Source: an uncultured Carnobacterium sp.
GTDB taxonomy: Bacteria; Bacillota; Bacilli; Lactobacillales; Aerococcaceae
Direction: 5' to 3'
DNA: 16,505 nt
NCBI GenBank assembly: GCA_937976325.1
Contig: CALJSD010000188.1
Span: 1 to 16,505 of the forward strand
Shown: in pieces, positions 6,610-13,660 of the stretch
Layout: each line of letters begins with the position of its first letter
Position numbering within the stretch: position 1 is the first letter of the stretch
Program-made: the position numbers and the translations under genes
The notes under the pieces: model-generated
What the model saw: only the letters and a program-made list of their open reading frames with translations
What the model was told of the DNA's origin: nothing
Databases searched by the model: none

Positions 6610-7494
6610 CTAGTATTCAAGAATATCGCGTTTCGTAATATGACTTACGATACCTGATAAACCGAATGAGAATATAAAGACAACTACACCGATCGCCATA
6701 CCGTATCCGTATGAAGAGTTTGTATAAGCTTGTTTGAACATGTAGCTTAAGAACACTTCAGTTGATCCGTCTGGTCCACCGTCTGTCAAGATTTGTACAA
6801 GTAAGAAACTTAAGTTAATCGTACTGATAATGAAGAATGTTAATGTTGTACGAATACTGTTCCAAATTAAAGGTAATGTAACGTTGAAGAACTTACCGAT
6901 TTTACCAGCCCCATCAAGGTCTGCTGCTTCGTATAAGCTGGCTGGAATGTTGGCCATCCCTGCCATGTACATTACCATGTAGTACCCAATCGCTTGCCAA
7001 ATTAATGCAAATGCGAGTGAGTAAATGACGATACTTTGATCACCAAGCCATAACTTATTCCACGCTTCTGGTAATACCGCATTTAAAAGTCCAGCTTTTG
7101 GATCATAGATTGCTGCGAAAATCCCTGCAATAACTACGATTGATAAAATATTTGGGATATAGAAAATAATTCTGAAGAAGTTGTTTCCGCGAATCTTTTC
7201 TGTTGATAGGATTGCTGCGAAAAGAACCGCCAATACTACTGTAAAGAGTGTAACCACTACGATTAGTAAGATTGTGTTCTGAATTGTTCTAAAGAAGTTT
7301 TCATCTGCCCATAAGATTTTAAAGTTTTCAAGTCCAACAAATTGTTGATTGTTTGAGAATCCGCCCCATTTGAACATGGACATGCGGAATACTTGAATCG
7401 TTGGGTAAATTAAAAACGTAAAGAATAAAATTAGTGCAGGTAATAGACACGCGAGAATAAATAAATTTCTCTCTCTTTTTCTACGATTTTTCAT
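6610..7494 (-). CDS. Sugar ABC transporter permease, MalF type (CUT1)
   Basis: This 294-residue permease has six predicted membrane helices and the EAA motif YEAADLDGAGKIGKFFNVTLP. It forms the channel together with the MalG-type partner. I start it at ATG 7494, which has GAGGG seven bases ahead; the frame also contains a TTG at 7512 that would place the ribosome binding site inside the gene. A basic N-terminus (KNRRKRERN) precedes the first helix. It is separated from the binding-protein gene by about 110 bases with a long hairpin, a usual arrangement for making more binding protein than permease. Its role is analogous to bifidobacterial GltB. Confidence 0.93.
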   Translation of the reverse strand: MKNRRKRERNLFILACLLPALILFFTFLIYPTIQVFRMSMFKWGGFSNNQQFVGLENFKILWADENFFRTIQNTILLIVVVTLFTVVLAVLFAAILSTEKIRGNNFFRIIFYIPNILSIVVIAGIFAAIYDPKAGLLNAVLPEAWNKLWLGDQSIVIYSLAFALIWQAIGYYMVMYMAGMANIPASLYEAADLDGAGKIGKFFNVTLPLIWNSIRTTLTFFIISTINLSFLLVQILTDGGPDGSTEVFLSYMFKQAYTNSSYGYGMAIGVVVFIFSFGLSGIVSHITKRDILEY

Positions 7495-7531
7495 CGTTCT
7501 GCCCTCTTTCAACCATTTTTAGATAAAATGA

Positions 7532-7581
7532 GAGTGGGCGGAAGGAATTTTCATCCTTGAAAATTGCTTCGCATCCCACTC
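7532..7581 (-). terminator. Intercistronic hairpin between binding protein and permease genes
   Basis: GAGTGGG (7532-7538) pairs with CCCACTC (7575-7581). Inner pairing of GCGAAG with CTTCCGC and of AATTTTC with GAAAATT closes a six-base loop. A moderately T-rich run follows on the minus strand. It probably acts as a partial terminator or RNA stabiliser downstream of the binding-protein gene. Confidence 0.6.
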
Positions 7582-7604
7582 CTATTTAATTCATTCTATT
7601 TGAA

Positions 7605-8954
7605 TTATTCAACTGCTGCTTTTAGTTTTTGGCTAACTTCTTCTACAGATTTTTGCCATTCAGCAACTGTTTTTTGACCAGATGCTACAGAGTCGATTTG
7701 ACCATATAATGTGTCTTTCATGCTTACACCTTCAACTGGTTTAGTAGCTACGAAGTTACCATTGATTACGCCATCAACTTCATCAACAACTTTGTACAAT
7801 GATTTCAATTCATCAGGTAATTTAGCTGTTACACCTTGGATTGGTTGAGCTGCATTGTATTTAGCGAAGATTTCTGCTGCTTTGTCAGAGTATAAGAATG
7901 ATAAGAATTCTTTAGCTGCTTCTTGGTTCTTAGATTCTTTTGGAACCCAGATGTGTTCGAAGAATGAGTAAACATAACGTTTGCCGCCTTTTTCGATTGC
8001 TGGAGCAGAAGTCATTGCCCATTTGAAGCCGTCAGCTCGAGGTGCTTTAGCCATTTCTCCAACTACCCAAGTACCGTTTGGCATGAATAAAGCTTTGTTG
8101 TCCAAGATTAATTGTTGGTTCTTAGTGAAGCTTTGTGGGTTTGCGTTTGCTACTGTTGAAGGTTCAACGTTTTGTAAGAATGTTCCTAGAGCTTCGAAAG
8201 CTTTAGTTGCGCCGTCAGAAGTGAATGCGCCTGTGTCGTATTTCATTGCTTTGTTGAATAAATCAACACCACCAGCGTTTGCTAATAATGCTGGGAAGAA
8301 GCTATCTAAGTATCCAGATACTGGATAAGTGAATAATGAAATGCCATCTTTCTTAGCTTTTTCAGCTAATTCTTTCATACCAGGCATATCTTTTGGAACT
8401 TCCCAACCTTTAGATTTGAATAACGCTTCGTTGTAGAATAATCCTGTTGGAGCGTAGAACATTGGAGCTAAGTAGTGTTTTCCGTCTCCGTAAGGGTCAG
8501 TTACTGTTGATCCTAATACGTTGTTTAATAATTTTTCAGAAACTTTTTTGTCTTCTCCGTATACTTTCATATCGAATAAGTCAGAGATATCAGCTAAAGC
8601 TTTTTCTTTGATTAATGTTTCTGGTAAAGCTTTTTTACGTCCTAAAGCTAACATTACGATATCTGGGTAATCGCCAGCTTTCATTTGAGGCGTAAGTTTT
8701 TCTTCGATTTCCTTATCTTGAGTCAATTCCACTTTAACGTTTGGATTTGCCTCTTCGTAAGCTTTGATGATTGCTGGCCACATTTCTGCGCCGTAACCAC
8801 TTTCTAGAGCTGCTAATTTAAGAGTAACTTTTTCTTTAGAAGCTCCTTGTGATGATGAATCTGTTTTACTAGTGCTGTTGCTATTATTTCCGCAAGCTGC
8901 TAAAGATACAGCTGCTAATAATGCTGCGCTTGATAGTAATACTTTCTTTTTCAT
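7605..8954 (-). CDS. Lipoprotein sugar-binding protein of a CUT1 ABC transporter (probable GNB/LNB)
   Basis: This 449-residue extracellular solute-binding protein has a lipoprotein signal peptide: basic MKKK, a hydrophobic stretch, and lipobox LAAC with Cys21 as the lipidation site. A Ser/Asn/Lys linker follows, then a family 1 solute-binding fold (opening VTLKLAALESGYGAEMW; FYAPTGLFYNEALF and the NGTWVVGEMA region are typical). The start has GGGGGAG nine bases ahead. It is the first gene of the GH112 operon, directly downstream of a regulated promoter. By context it captures galacto-N-biose/lacto-N-biose, like GltA of Bifidobacterium, but the sequence alone does not fix the ligand. Confidence 0.92.
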   Translation of the reverse strand: MKKKVLLSSAALLAAVSLAACGNNSNSTSKTDSSSQGASKEKVTLKLAALESGYGAEMWPAIIKAYEEANPNVKVELTQDKEIEEKLTPQMKAGDYPDIVMLALGRKKALPETLIKEKALADISDLFDMKVYGEDKKVSEKLLNNVLGSTVTDPYGDGKHYLAPMFYAPTGLFYNEALFKSKGWEVPKDMPGMKELAEKAKKDGISLFTYPVSGYLDSFFPALLANAGGVDLFNKAMKYDTGAFTSDGATKAFEALGTFLQNVEPSTVANANPQSFTKNQQLILDNKALFMPNGTWVVGEMAKAPRADGFKWAMTSAPAIEKGGKRYVYSFFEHIWVPKESKNQEAAKEFLSFLYSDKAAEIFAKYNAAQPIQGVTAKLPDELKSLYKVVDEVDGVINGNFVATKPVEGVSMKDTLYGQIDSVASGQKTVAEWQKSVEEVSQKLKAAVE

Positions 8955-8996
8955 GTTGTCTCCCCCTAGTTTTCTATTACTTTTTAAGACACTTTT

Positions 8997-9025
8997 AGTT
9001 TACAACTAAAAAACCGCTTTCACAA
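8997..9025 (-). promoter_or_regulatory. Promoter of the GNB/LNB operon
   Basis: A -35 TTGTGA (9020-9025) and a -10 TAAACT (8997-9002) are spaced 17 bp, 43 bases upstream of the binding-protein gene. Both hexamers are imperfect, as expected for an activated promoter. The -10 lies in a palindrome TTAGTT-gta-AACTAA (8995-9009). A second cre-like sequence (9009-9022, TGAAAGCGGTTTTT on minus, two mismatches) fills the spacer. Confidence 0.65.
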
Positions 9026-9027
9026 TA

Positions 9028-9059
9028 ACTATTTTGCTTTTGACTTGTACTATTTTGCT
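9028..9059 (-). promoter_or_regulatory. 11-bp direct repeat with 21-bp period upstream of the -35 (activator site)
   Basis: AGCAAAATAGT occurs twice on the minus strand (9049-9059 and 9028-9038), exactly 21 bp apart, i.e. two helical turns. The nearer copy ends 3 bp from the -35. Tandem same-face sites here are typical of AraC-type activators, including YesN-like response regulators often paired with CUT1 sugar operons. No such regulator is in the window. Confidence 0.6.
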
Positions 9060-9064
9060 CTCTT

Positions 9065-9078
9065 TGGAAACGGTATCA
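9065..9078. promoter_or_regulatory. cre site (CcpA) upstream of the GNB/LNB operon
   Basis: TGGAAACGGTATCA on the plus strand matches the cre consensus at all but one defined position. It lies about 40 bp upstream of the -35, in the gap between this operon and the yczE-like gene's terminator. It indicates carbon catabolite control of the operon. Confidence 0.65.
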
Positions 9079-9103
9079 TGTTTCATTATTTCGATAAAGC
9101 GCT

Positions 9104-9145
9104 AAAAAACCTATCTACAAAAGGATTTCTCTCGTAGATAGGTTT
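9104..9145 (-). terminator. Terminator of the M20/flavodoxin/YczE operon
   Basis: A perfect 12-bp stem (9107-9118 with 9134-9145; AAACCTATCTAC) with a 15-base loop is followed on the minus strand by six T. It lies 14 bases past the stop of the membrane protein gene. Confidence 0.85.
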
Positions 9146-9158
9146 CATACTGTCTATT

Positions 9159-9767
9159 TTATTTAATTGGTAAAAACTTCTTCAAAATCACCATTGTTTG
9201 ATCCATGATAATTCCGCTAATTAATAGTGACACTACCGGTCCAATCGTTGGCCATTGCCCTAAAATTGCCGCTGTGATAACGCAACTCGCATCAATAAAG
9301 AATTTATTTCGAGGGATTGACGTTTTGAATTTCTCATGCAAGGCAAGTGTTGCAGCAATATAAGGTCCAACTCCAAGTTCTGCTAAGGCATAGACTGCAC
9401 ATCCCATGGCTATTAAAGCAATCCCTACAACCATGGCCACGACTTTTACGGCGATATCCATTTCGGCAATCGCGCTAAAGTCGAACAGGTTAATAAAGAA
9501 ACTTTGTAAGAACATCCCAACAACTGTTCCAAATCCAATATAGCGCCAGTTGATACTCAGCGTAATCGCCAGAAACACCAGCGAAACGATGATATTACTT
9601 GTTCCCATATCCACTCCAAATGTGCGGTTTAACCCTTCCCACACAAGGACAACAACGTCAGCACCTAATGTACTCGACCCTGCCATCTTCGCGCCTAGTC
9701 CGATTAAGAAGCAGGCGATGACAAGTAACACTAGTCTCAGTCCTAAATAATCTTTTTTCAATCTCAT
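9159..9767 (-). CDS. YczE/YyaS/YitT-type integral membrane protein
   Basis: This 202-residue hydrophobic protein has about five membrane helices. It resembles the YczE/YitT-like group of Firmicutes proteins: an LGLRLVLLVIACFLIGLG opening, the SSTLGADVVVLVWEGL loop, and a second half with GVGPYIAATLAL and an inter-helix KFKTSIPRNKFFIDA. The biochemical role of the family is unknown. The ATG at 9767 is only one base after AAGGAG, which is too close. A TTG two codons later (9761) has ideal seven-base spacing and could be the true start. It is last in a five-gene operon, and its ribosome binding site overlaps the stop of the preceding 59-residue gene. Confidence 0.8.
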   Translation of the reverse strand: MRLKKDYLGLRLVLLVIACFLIGLGAKMAGSSTLGADVVVLVWEGLNRTFGVDMGTSNIIVSLVFLAITLSINWRYIGFGTVVGMFLQSFFINLFDFSAIAEMDIAVKVVAMVVGIALIAMGCAVYALAELGVGPYIAATLALHEKFKTSIPRNKFFIDASCVITAAILGQWPTIGPVVSLLISGIIMDQTMVILKKFLPIK

Positions 9768-9772
9768 TCTCC

Positions 9773-9952
9773 TTATTTAGCCCAGTTCTCAGGACTCCAC
9801 ATGCGTCCATCCAACTCACCATGTGCTTGTTCAATTCGTTTTGCTTGTTCTAATAGAAGAGTTTTTGCAGCCACAAGCAATGCACGTTCTTTATAGTCTT
9901 TTGCTTCGCTAATCCATGCATCGAGCAACTGAATTTTCTCAATAATCTCCAT
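9773..9952 (-). CDS. Small acidic helical protein, 59 residues, unknown
   Basis: I do not recognise this gene. The frame gives 59 residues (starting MEIIEKIQLL), mostly predicted helix, with three Trp and no membrane segment or signal. It is well supported as a gene: GGGAGGAG lies seven bases before the ATG, the start lies inside the preceding gene (14-base overlap), and its TAA overlaps the ribosome binding site of the next gene. This indicates coupled translation in an operon with the quinone oxidoreductase and the membrane protein. Below the usual length cut-off, it is easily missed. Confidence 0.7.
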   Translation of the reverse strand: MEIIEKIQLLDAWISEAKDYKERALLVAAKTLLLEQAKRIEQAHGELDGRMWSPENWAK

Positions 9953-10139
9953 ACTGACTCTCCTCCCAGTTACTTAGATGCATCTCGAGCTCCAGTCTTT
10001 CGTCCTGATTTTCTTTGATCCATTCGGCAATCTCTGCCCAGTGTGCACCAGGCATTGCTTCTGCACGCTGGATAAACCACTCTTCGGTATCTTTTAGTGT
10101 TCCGTGATGTTCTTTTGTCACATATTGTAAGTACTCCAC
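9939..10139 (-). CDS. Small acidic Trp-rich protein, 66 residues, unknown
   Basis: I do not recognise this gene. It encodes 66 residues, strongly acidic, with four Trp (EEWFIQ, HWAEIAEWI, NWEESQ) and predicted helices, and looks cytoplasmic. The start at GTG 10139 lies within the end of the oxidoreductase gene (22-base overlap); a second GTG six codons later is an alternative start. The ribosome binding site is weak, so translation is probably coupled to the upstream gene. The 3' end overlaps the next small gene by 14 bases. It could be an accessory partner of its neighbours; nothing in the sequence proves that. Confidence 0.6.
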   Translation of the reverse strand: MEYLQYVTKEHHGTLKDTEEWFIQRAEAMPGAHWAEIAEWIKENQDERLELEMHLSNWEESQYGDY

Positions 10140-10624
10140 GAGTAACGCTTGTTTTGCCTCTCCGTCTTATAATCAAATTGATGCACTTCAAAAATTGGTA
10201 AATAGGTCCACCCCATCGCATTGGCTAGCGCTTGGAATGGGCGCAAGAGTTCTGAAATCGTAAATTGTTCTTTTCCACCTGCACGAAAGGCTTCTTCTTT
10301 CACACCGAGTGTAACAACGATTCCAAATTCCTTAATCTGTTTTGCAAAAGGCGCACTCTTACTCATCACTGTATCGATCCATTCCTTCATGACAGAAGGC
10401 GCTTGGTACCAATACATCGGGAATTGAAGAATCAGACGTTCGGCACTAGAATCTGTCAAAGCTTTTTCTTCATCCGATTTTTTAAAATGCGGTTTTGCTT
10501 CACTCCACACTTCATCTAAATGACGAACCGTTACTGCTTCTTCCCCTTTTAAAGTTGCAAGAAAAAACTGTTGGCTTGACGAAGTTTGAATCGTTGGATG
10601 GCTAATCACCACCATTGTTTTCAT
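10118..10624 (-). CDS. Flavodoxin-fold NAD(P)H quinone oxidoreductase (KefF/YwrO/MdaB-like)
   Basis: This 168-residue protein belongs to the flavodoxin-like NAD(P)H dehydrogenase family. The first strand MKTMVVISHP leads into the phosphate-binding loop with TSSSQQF, and the family hallmark is LQFPMYWYQAPSVMKEWIDTV (90-110). A flavin-loop GIVVTLGVKEEAF and a C-terminal FEVHQFDYK follow. It would use FMN or FAD to reduce quinones or similar electrophiles in the cytoplasm; the exact substrate is unknown. Slightly shorter than typical members (175-195). The start has AAAGGA ahead and lies one base after the amidohydrolase stop, so the two are co-translated. Its 3' end overlaps the next small gene. 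Confidence 0.88.
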   Translation of the reverse strand: MKTMVVISHPTIQTSSSQQFFLATLKGEEAVTVRHLDEVWSEAKPHFKKSDEEKALTDSSAERLILQFPMYWYQAPSVMKEWIDTVMSKSAPFAKQIKEFGIVVTLGVKEEAFRAGGKEQFTISELLRPFQALANAMGWTYLPIFEVHQFDYKTERQNKRYSWSTYNM

Positions 10625-10625
10625 A

Positions 10626-11774
10626 TTATGCGTTTCCTTTCTGTGAAAGTACTTCTAGAAGAGCATTCGTGTTATCGACGAAATACTGAATGGCAAACGG
10701 TAATGCCGCATCATCCACTAAGAATGCTGGGTGATGCCATTCGTGAGGACATCCTGTTCCAATAAAGACGAAACATCCTGGAACGTGTTCCATATAATTG
10801 GCGAAATCTTCTGCTCCCAAAGTCACTTCTGGTGTTACCACTGTCGCAAATTTCTCCGTCACACTTTTAACCACTTTTGTGACTGCAGCATCATTATGCA
10901 CAACAGGTGGCGTTAAAATCCATTCGATACTTCCTTTTTGTCCGTAAACATCTGCGGTTTGGACAATCATCTTCTCGAATTGTTCCGTCATTTTTCGTTC
11001 CACTTCTTTATTAAACGTACGAATCGTTCCTTCAAAAAATACTTTCTCTGGAATCACATTCCATGTATTTCCTGCTTCGATATGCGATACGCTTAATACC
11101 ACTGGTTCAAGCGGGGAAGTATGACGAGCGACGATGGTTTGGGCGTTCGCAATCACTTGGCAAGCCGTCACGATTGGGTCGTTCCCATTATGCGGTGCTG
11201 CCGCGTGTGTTCCTACCCCTGTAATTTCGGCTTTGAACTGACCAACTGCTGCCATCAGTGGTCCTTCCTTCACACCAATCGTTCCAACTGGAAGCTCTGG
11301 TTTATTATGGAATCCAATAATCGCGTCCACTCCGTCTAGCACGCCTTCTGCAATCAATGCGCGTGCTCCTTGGTTACTTTCTTCGGCTGGTTGGAAAATA
11401 AAACGAACTTTCCCTTGCAAGTTAGCTTCTTGCTCCTTCAATACTTGAACGGCTCCAAGTAAGCTTGCTGTATGGAAATCATGTCCACACGCATGCATCG
11501 CTCCTTCATTCTTTGAAGCGTAGTCTAATCCTGTTTGTTCCACAATCGGTAAGGCATCGATGTCGGCACGTAAGGCTAATGTTGGCCCATTGTCGTTTCC
11601 GATTTCTGCAACCACTCCTGTTTTAGACTGTAAATCCCAGCAGGTAAGTCCCATTGCTTCTAGGGCTTGGCGGATATAGCGGGTCGTTTCGACTTCCGTT
11701 CCGGATACTTCTGGATACATATGTAAATGACGGCGATGTGCCGTTGCACGTTCAATAACTTCTTTTGTAATCAT
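10626..11774 (-). CDS. M20 family amidohydrolase (hippurate/N-acyl-amino-acid hydrolase type)
   Basis: This 382-residue metallopeptidase-family amidase hydrolyses N-acyl amino acids or related amides. The di-metal ligands of the M20D group are visible: Cys96 and His98 in MHACGHDFH, the catalytic/ligand Glu pair in QPAEES (131-132), His156 in GFHNKPE, and a His in EWHHPAF near the C-terminus. The dimerisation (lid) domain spans about 170-285. I start at ATG 11774, which has GAGGAG eight bases ahead; a GTG at 11783 is too close to that site. It is first in a five-gene operon with its own extended -10 promoter. Substrate is not readable; hippurate hydrolase, aminoacylase or N-acetyl-diaminopimelate deacetylase-like activities are all family options. 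Confidence 0.92.
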   Translation of the reverse strand: MITKEVIERATAHRRHLHMYPEVSGTEVETTRYIRQALEAMGLTCWDLQSKTGVVAEIGNDNGPTLALRADIDALPIVEQTGLDYASKNEGAMHACGHDFHTASLLGAVQVLKEQEANLQGKVRFIFQPAEESNQGARALIAEGVLDGVDAIIGFHNKPELPVGTIGVKEGPLMAAVGQFKAEITGVGTHAAAPHNGNDPIVTACQVIANAQTIVARHTSPLEPVVLSVSHIEAGNTWNVIPEKVFFEGTIRTFNKEVERKMTEQFEKMIVQTADVYGQKGSIEWILTPPVVHNDAAVTKVVKSVTEKFATVVTPEVTLGAEDFANYMEHVPGCFVFIGTGCPHEWHHPAFLVDDAALPFAIQYFVDNTNALLEVLSQKGNA

Positions 11775-11804
11775 AACTGTCACTCCTCAAACTGTTTCCT
11801 ACAC

Positions 11805-11810
11805 ATTGTA
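11805..11810 (-). promoter_or_regulatory. Extended -10 promoter of the M20 operon
   Basis: TG-T-TACAAT on the minus strand lies 30 bases upstream of the ATG. No good -35 is present at 16-18 bp spacing, so this would be an extended -10 promoter. Confidence 0.5.
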
Positions 11811-11881
11811 ACAAACTAGGCGGCTTTATGCACCATGAACTCCCTTGAAAAACAATAAAAATTCGATTTACCCACTGCATC

Positions 11882-11914
11882 AAAAAAGACCCTGTTTCAA
11901 AAGAAACAGAGTCT
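11882..11914 (-). terminator. Terminator of the ABC exporter operon
   Basis: AGACTCTGTTTC and GAAACAGGGTCT (minus strand) form a 12-bp stem with one G-U pair and a TTTT loop, followed by six T. It begins 7 bases after the exporter stop codon. The G-U pair exists only in the minus-strand RNA. Confidence 0.9.
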
Positions 11915-11920
11915 ATGGGA

Positions 11921-13660
11921 TTAGCCTTTTTGAAGAGCCACCATTTCGGCATATTGCCCTTGTAGTTGAAGTAATTCATCATGCGTTCCGCGTTCCACAA
12001 TTTCGCCTTTATCCAACACAAAGATTTGGTCGGCATGAGCAATCGTTGACAGGCGGTGCGCAATCATAAAGGTTGTACGCCCTTCTTTTACGACATTAAT
12101 CGCGTTTTGAATAATCTCTTCCGTCTCGGTATCAATATGCGAAGTCGCTTCGTCTAAAATTAAGATTTTCGGGTCAAATACAATCGCACGAGCAAATGAA
12201 ATCAGTTGGCGTTCCCCTGAAGAGAAGTCCATTCCTTTTTCTTTCACCTCGTAGTCCAAGCCCTTGTCACTCTTCGTAAGTAAATGACCTCCGCCCACTT
12301 TAATAAGTGCATCTTTTATCGTCTCAGGCTCAATCGATTCATTGTTGAGCCCTACGTTTGAAGCAATCGTTCCTGTGAATAGGTACGGATCTTGAAGCAC
12401 AATCCCCATCTCGCTTCGAACACTACGTCTATTAAAGTCACGCGTGTTTTTGCCATCAATCAAGATAGCTCCACTCGTTGGGTCATAGAATCGAAAGAGC
12501 AAGTTCATAATGGACGATTTCCCTGAACCGGTATGACCAACAAAGGCCACTGTCTGCCCAGGTTCGACCGTAAAATTCAAGTGCTTCAACACAGGTACTC
12601 CTGGTGTATACTCGAAGCTCACGTCCTTAAATTCGATACGTCCTTCGTCAAAGGTAAAGAGCTCTTCGCCACTTTCCTCGCTTGGCGTATCCATCAATTC
12701 AAACACGCGGTCACCGGCTGCCATTGATTGTTGGAAACCAGACACGACATTCATAAAGGTTTGAATCGGCTCGTAAACACGGTTGACATAATCAATAAAT
12801 GCATAGAGGAGCCCCGCTGAAATCCCAAGTGTTCCTCCGATAAATTGCATTCCGAAGTAATACACAATTCCAAATAGCGTAAAGTTTCGAAGTAAGCTCA
12901 CTAAACTCCACGAGAAGTATGAATCGAGAATTAATTCCTTACGACCAACCTCTACCCAAGACGTAGCCGTCGCATCATATTCTGAGACAATCTTCTCTTC
13001 TTGTTGGAAGGCTTGAACGATTCCAGCTCCTTGAATGCTCTCATTTAACTGTCCGCTCAACTGGCTGTATAGTTCACGACTCTCGGTATAGCATTTTTTC
13101 TGCATCACGGCAACGGTTCTCTGCCATAGCATCATCACCGGAACTAGGAATAATAACACGAGTCCAAGCGTCGCATTTAATAAGAAAATCGTTGTGTATA
13201 CCCCAATGAGCATCACGATAGTACTTAGCAATGTCGAAATTCCATTTACATAAAAGTTTGCACGCACCGATTCCGTATCACTCGTAATTCTAGAAACCAC
13301 TTTTCCGGCAGGTAAATGGTCGAAATACGATACTGGCAATGTTTGTACATGTTCGAACACTTCGTCACGAATGCGTTTGGCCACGCGGTTCGAGAGAGTC
13401 TTCATATATAAACGGTTTAAATATCCACCAGCGGCTCCAACTAAGTTCACTGCCGCGTAAATGCCCACCCATAGAAGTACACTTCCAGCATCGAAGACAT
13501 GCGATTGTCCCATCGGTGTAATCACATTATCAATCATATATTTTGCCACAAGAGGTCCTGTTAAAGTCGCAACGGTTGAAACCAGCAAGCAGACGAGTCC
13601 AATCAGAACTCCTTTTTTCTCATAGCGGAGGTAGCTTAATAATCGCTTCATCGTTTTCAT
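11921..13660 (-). CDS. Heterodimeric ABC exporter subunit B (YheH/BmrD/LmrD-like)
   Basis: This 579-residue half-transporter has an N-terminal six-helix membrane domain (about 15-310) and a C-terminal nucleotide-binding domain (about 340-579). Motifs are Walker A GHTGSGKS (375-382), Q-loop LQDPYLF, signature FSSGE (479-483, deviating from LSGGQ), Walker B ILILDE with the catalytic Glu504, and the H-loop His535. It forms a heterodimer with the upstream subunit, whose start/stop overlap ATGA couples translation. The ATP site built on this subunit's Walker motifs is intact, while its altered signature serves the degenerate site. Likely exports drugs or other amphipathic compounds across the cell membrane; the actual substrate is unknown. 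It is shorter than BmrD or LmrD (about 665-675) and closer in size to EfrAB-type exporters. Confidence 0.93.
   Translation of the reverse strand: MKTMKRLLSYLRYEKKGVLIGLVCLLVSTVATLTGPLVAKYMIDNVITPMGQSHVFDAGSVLLWVGIYAAVNLVGAAGGYLNRLYMKTLSNRVAKRIRDEVFEHVQTLPVSYFDHLPAGKVVSRITSDTESVRANFYVNGISTLLSTIVMLIGVYTTIFLLNATLGLVLLFLVPVMMLWQRTVAVMQKKCYTESRELYSQLSGQLNESIQGAGIVQAFQQEEKIVSEYDATATSWVEVGRKELILDSYFSWSLVSLLRNFTLFGIVYYFGMQFIGGTLGISAGLLYAFIDYVNRVYEPIQTFMNVVSGFQQSMAAGDRVFELMDTPSEESGEELFTFDEGRIEFKDVSFEYTPGVPVLKHLNFTVEPGQTVAFVGHTGSGKSSIMNLLFRFYDPTSGAILIDGKNTRDFNRRSVRSEMGIVLQDPYLFTGTIASNVGLNNESIEPETIKDALIKVGGGHLLTKSDKGLDYEVKEKGMDFSSGERQLISFARAIVFDPKILILDEATSHIDTETEEIIQNAINVVKEGRTTFMIAHRLSTIAHADQIFVLDKGEIVERGTHDELLQLQGQYAEMVALQKG

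Noticed and set aside
7981..8328. 115-codon plus-strand frame inside the binding-protein gene
   Set aside because: It is an antisense shadow of a clear lipoprotein gene.
8995..9009. Palindrome TTAGTT-gta-AACTAA as a separate repressor operator
   Set aside because: It is short and AT-rich and overlaps the -10. It could be an operator, but nothing distinguishes it from chance, so it is only mentioned with the promoter.
11752..12063. 103-codon minus-strand frame spanning the exporter terminator
   Set aside because: It is out of frame with the ABC subunit, crosses a strong terminator and overlaps the M20 start. No ribosome binding site.
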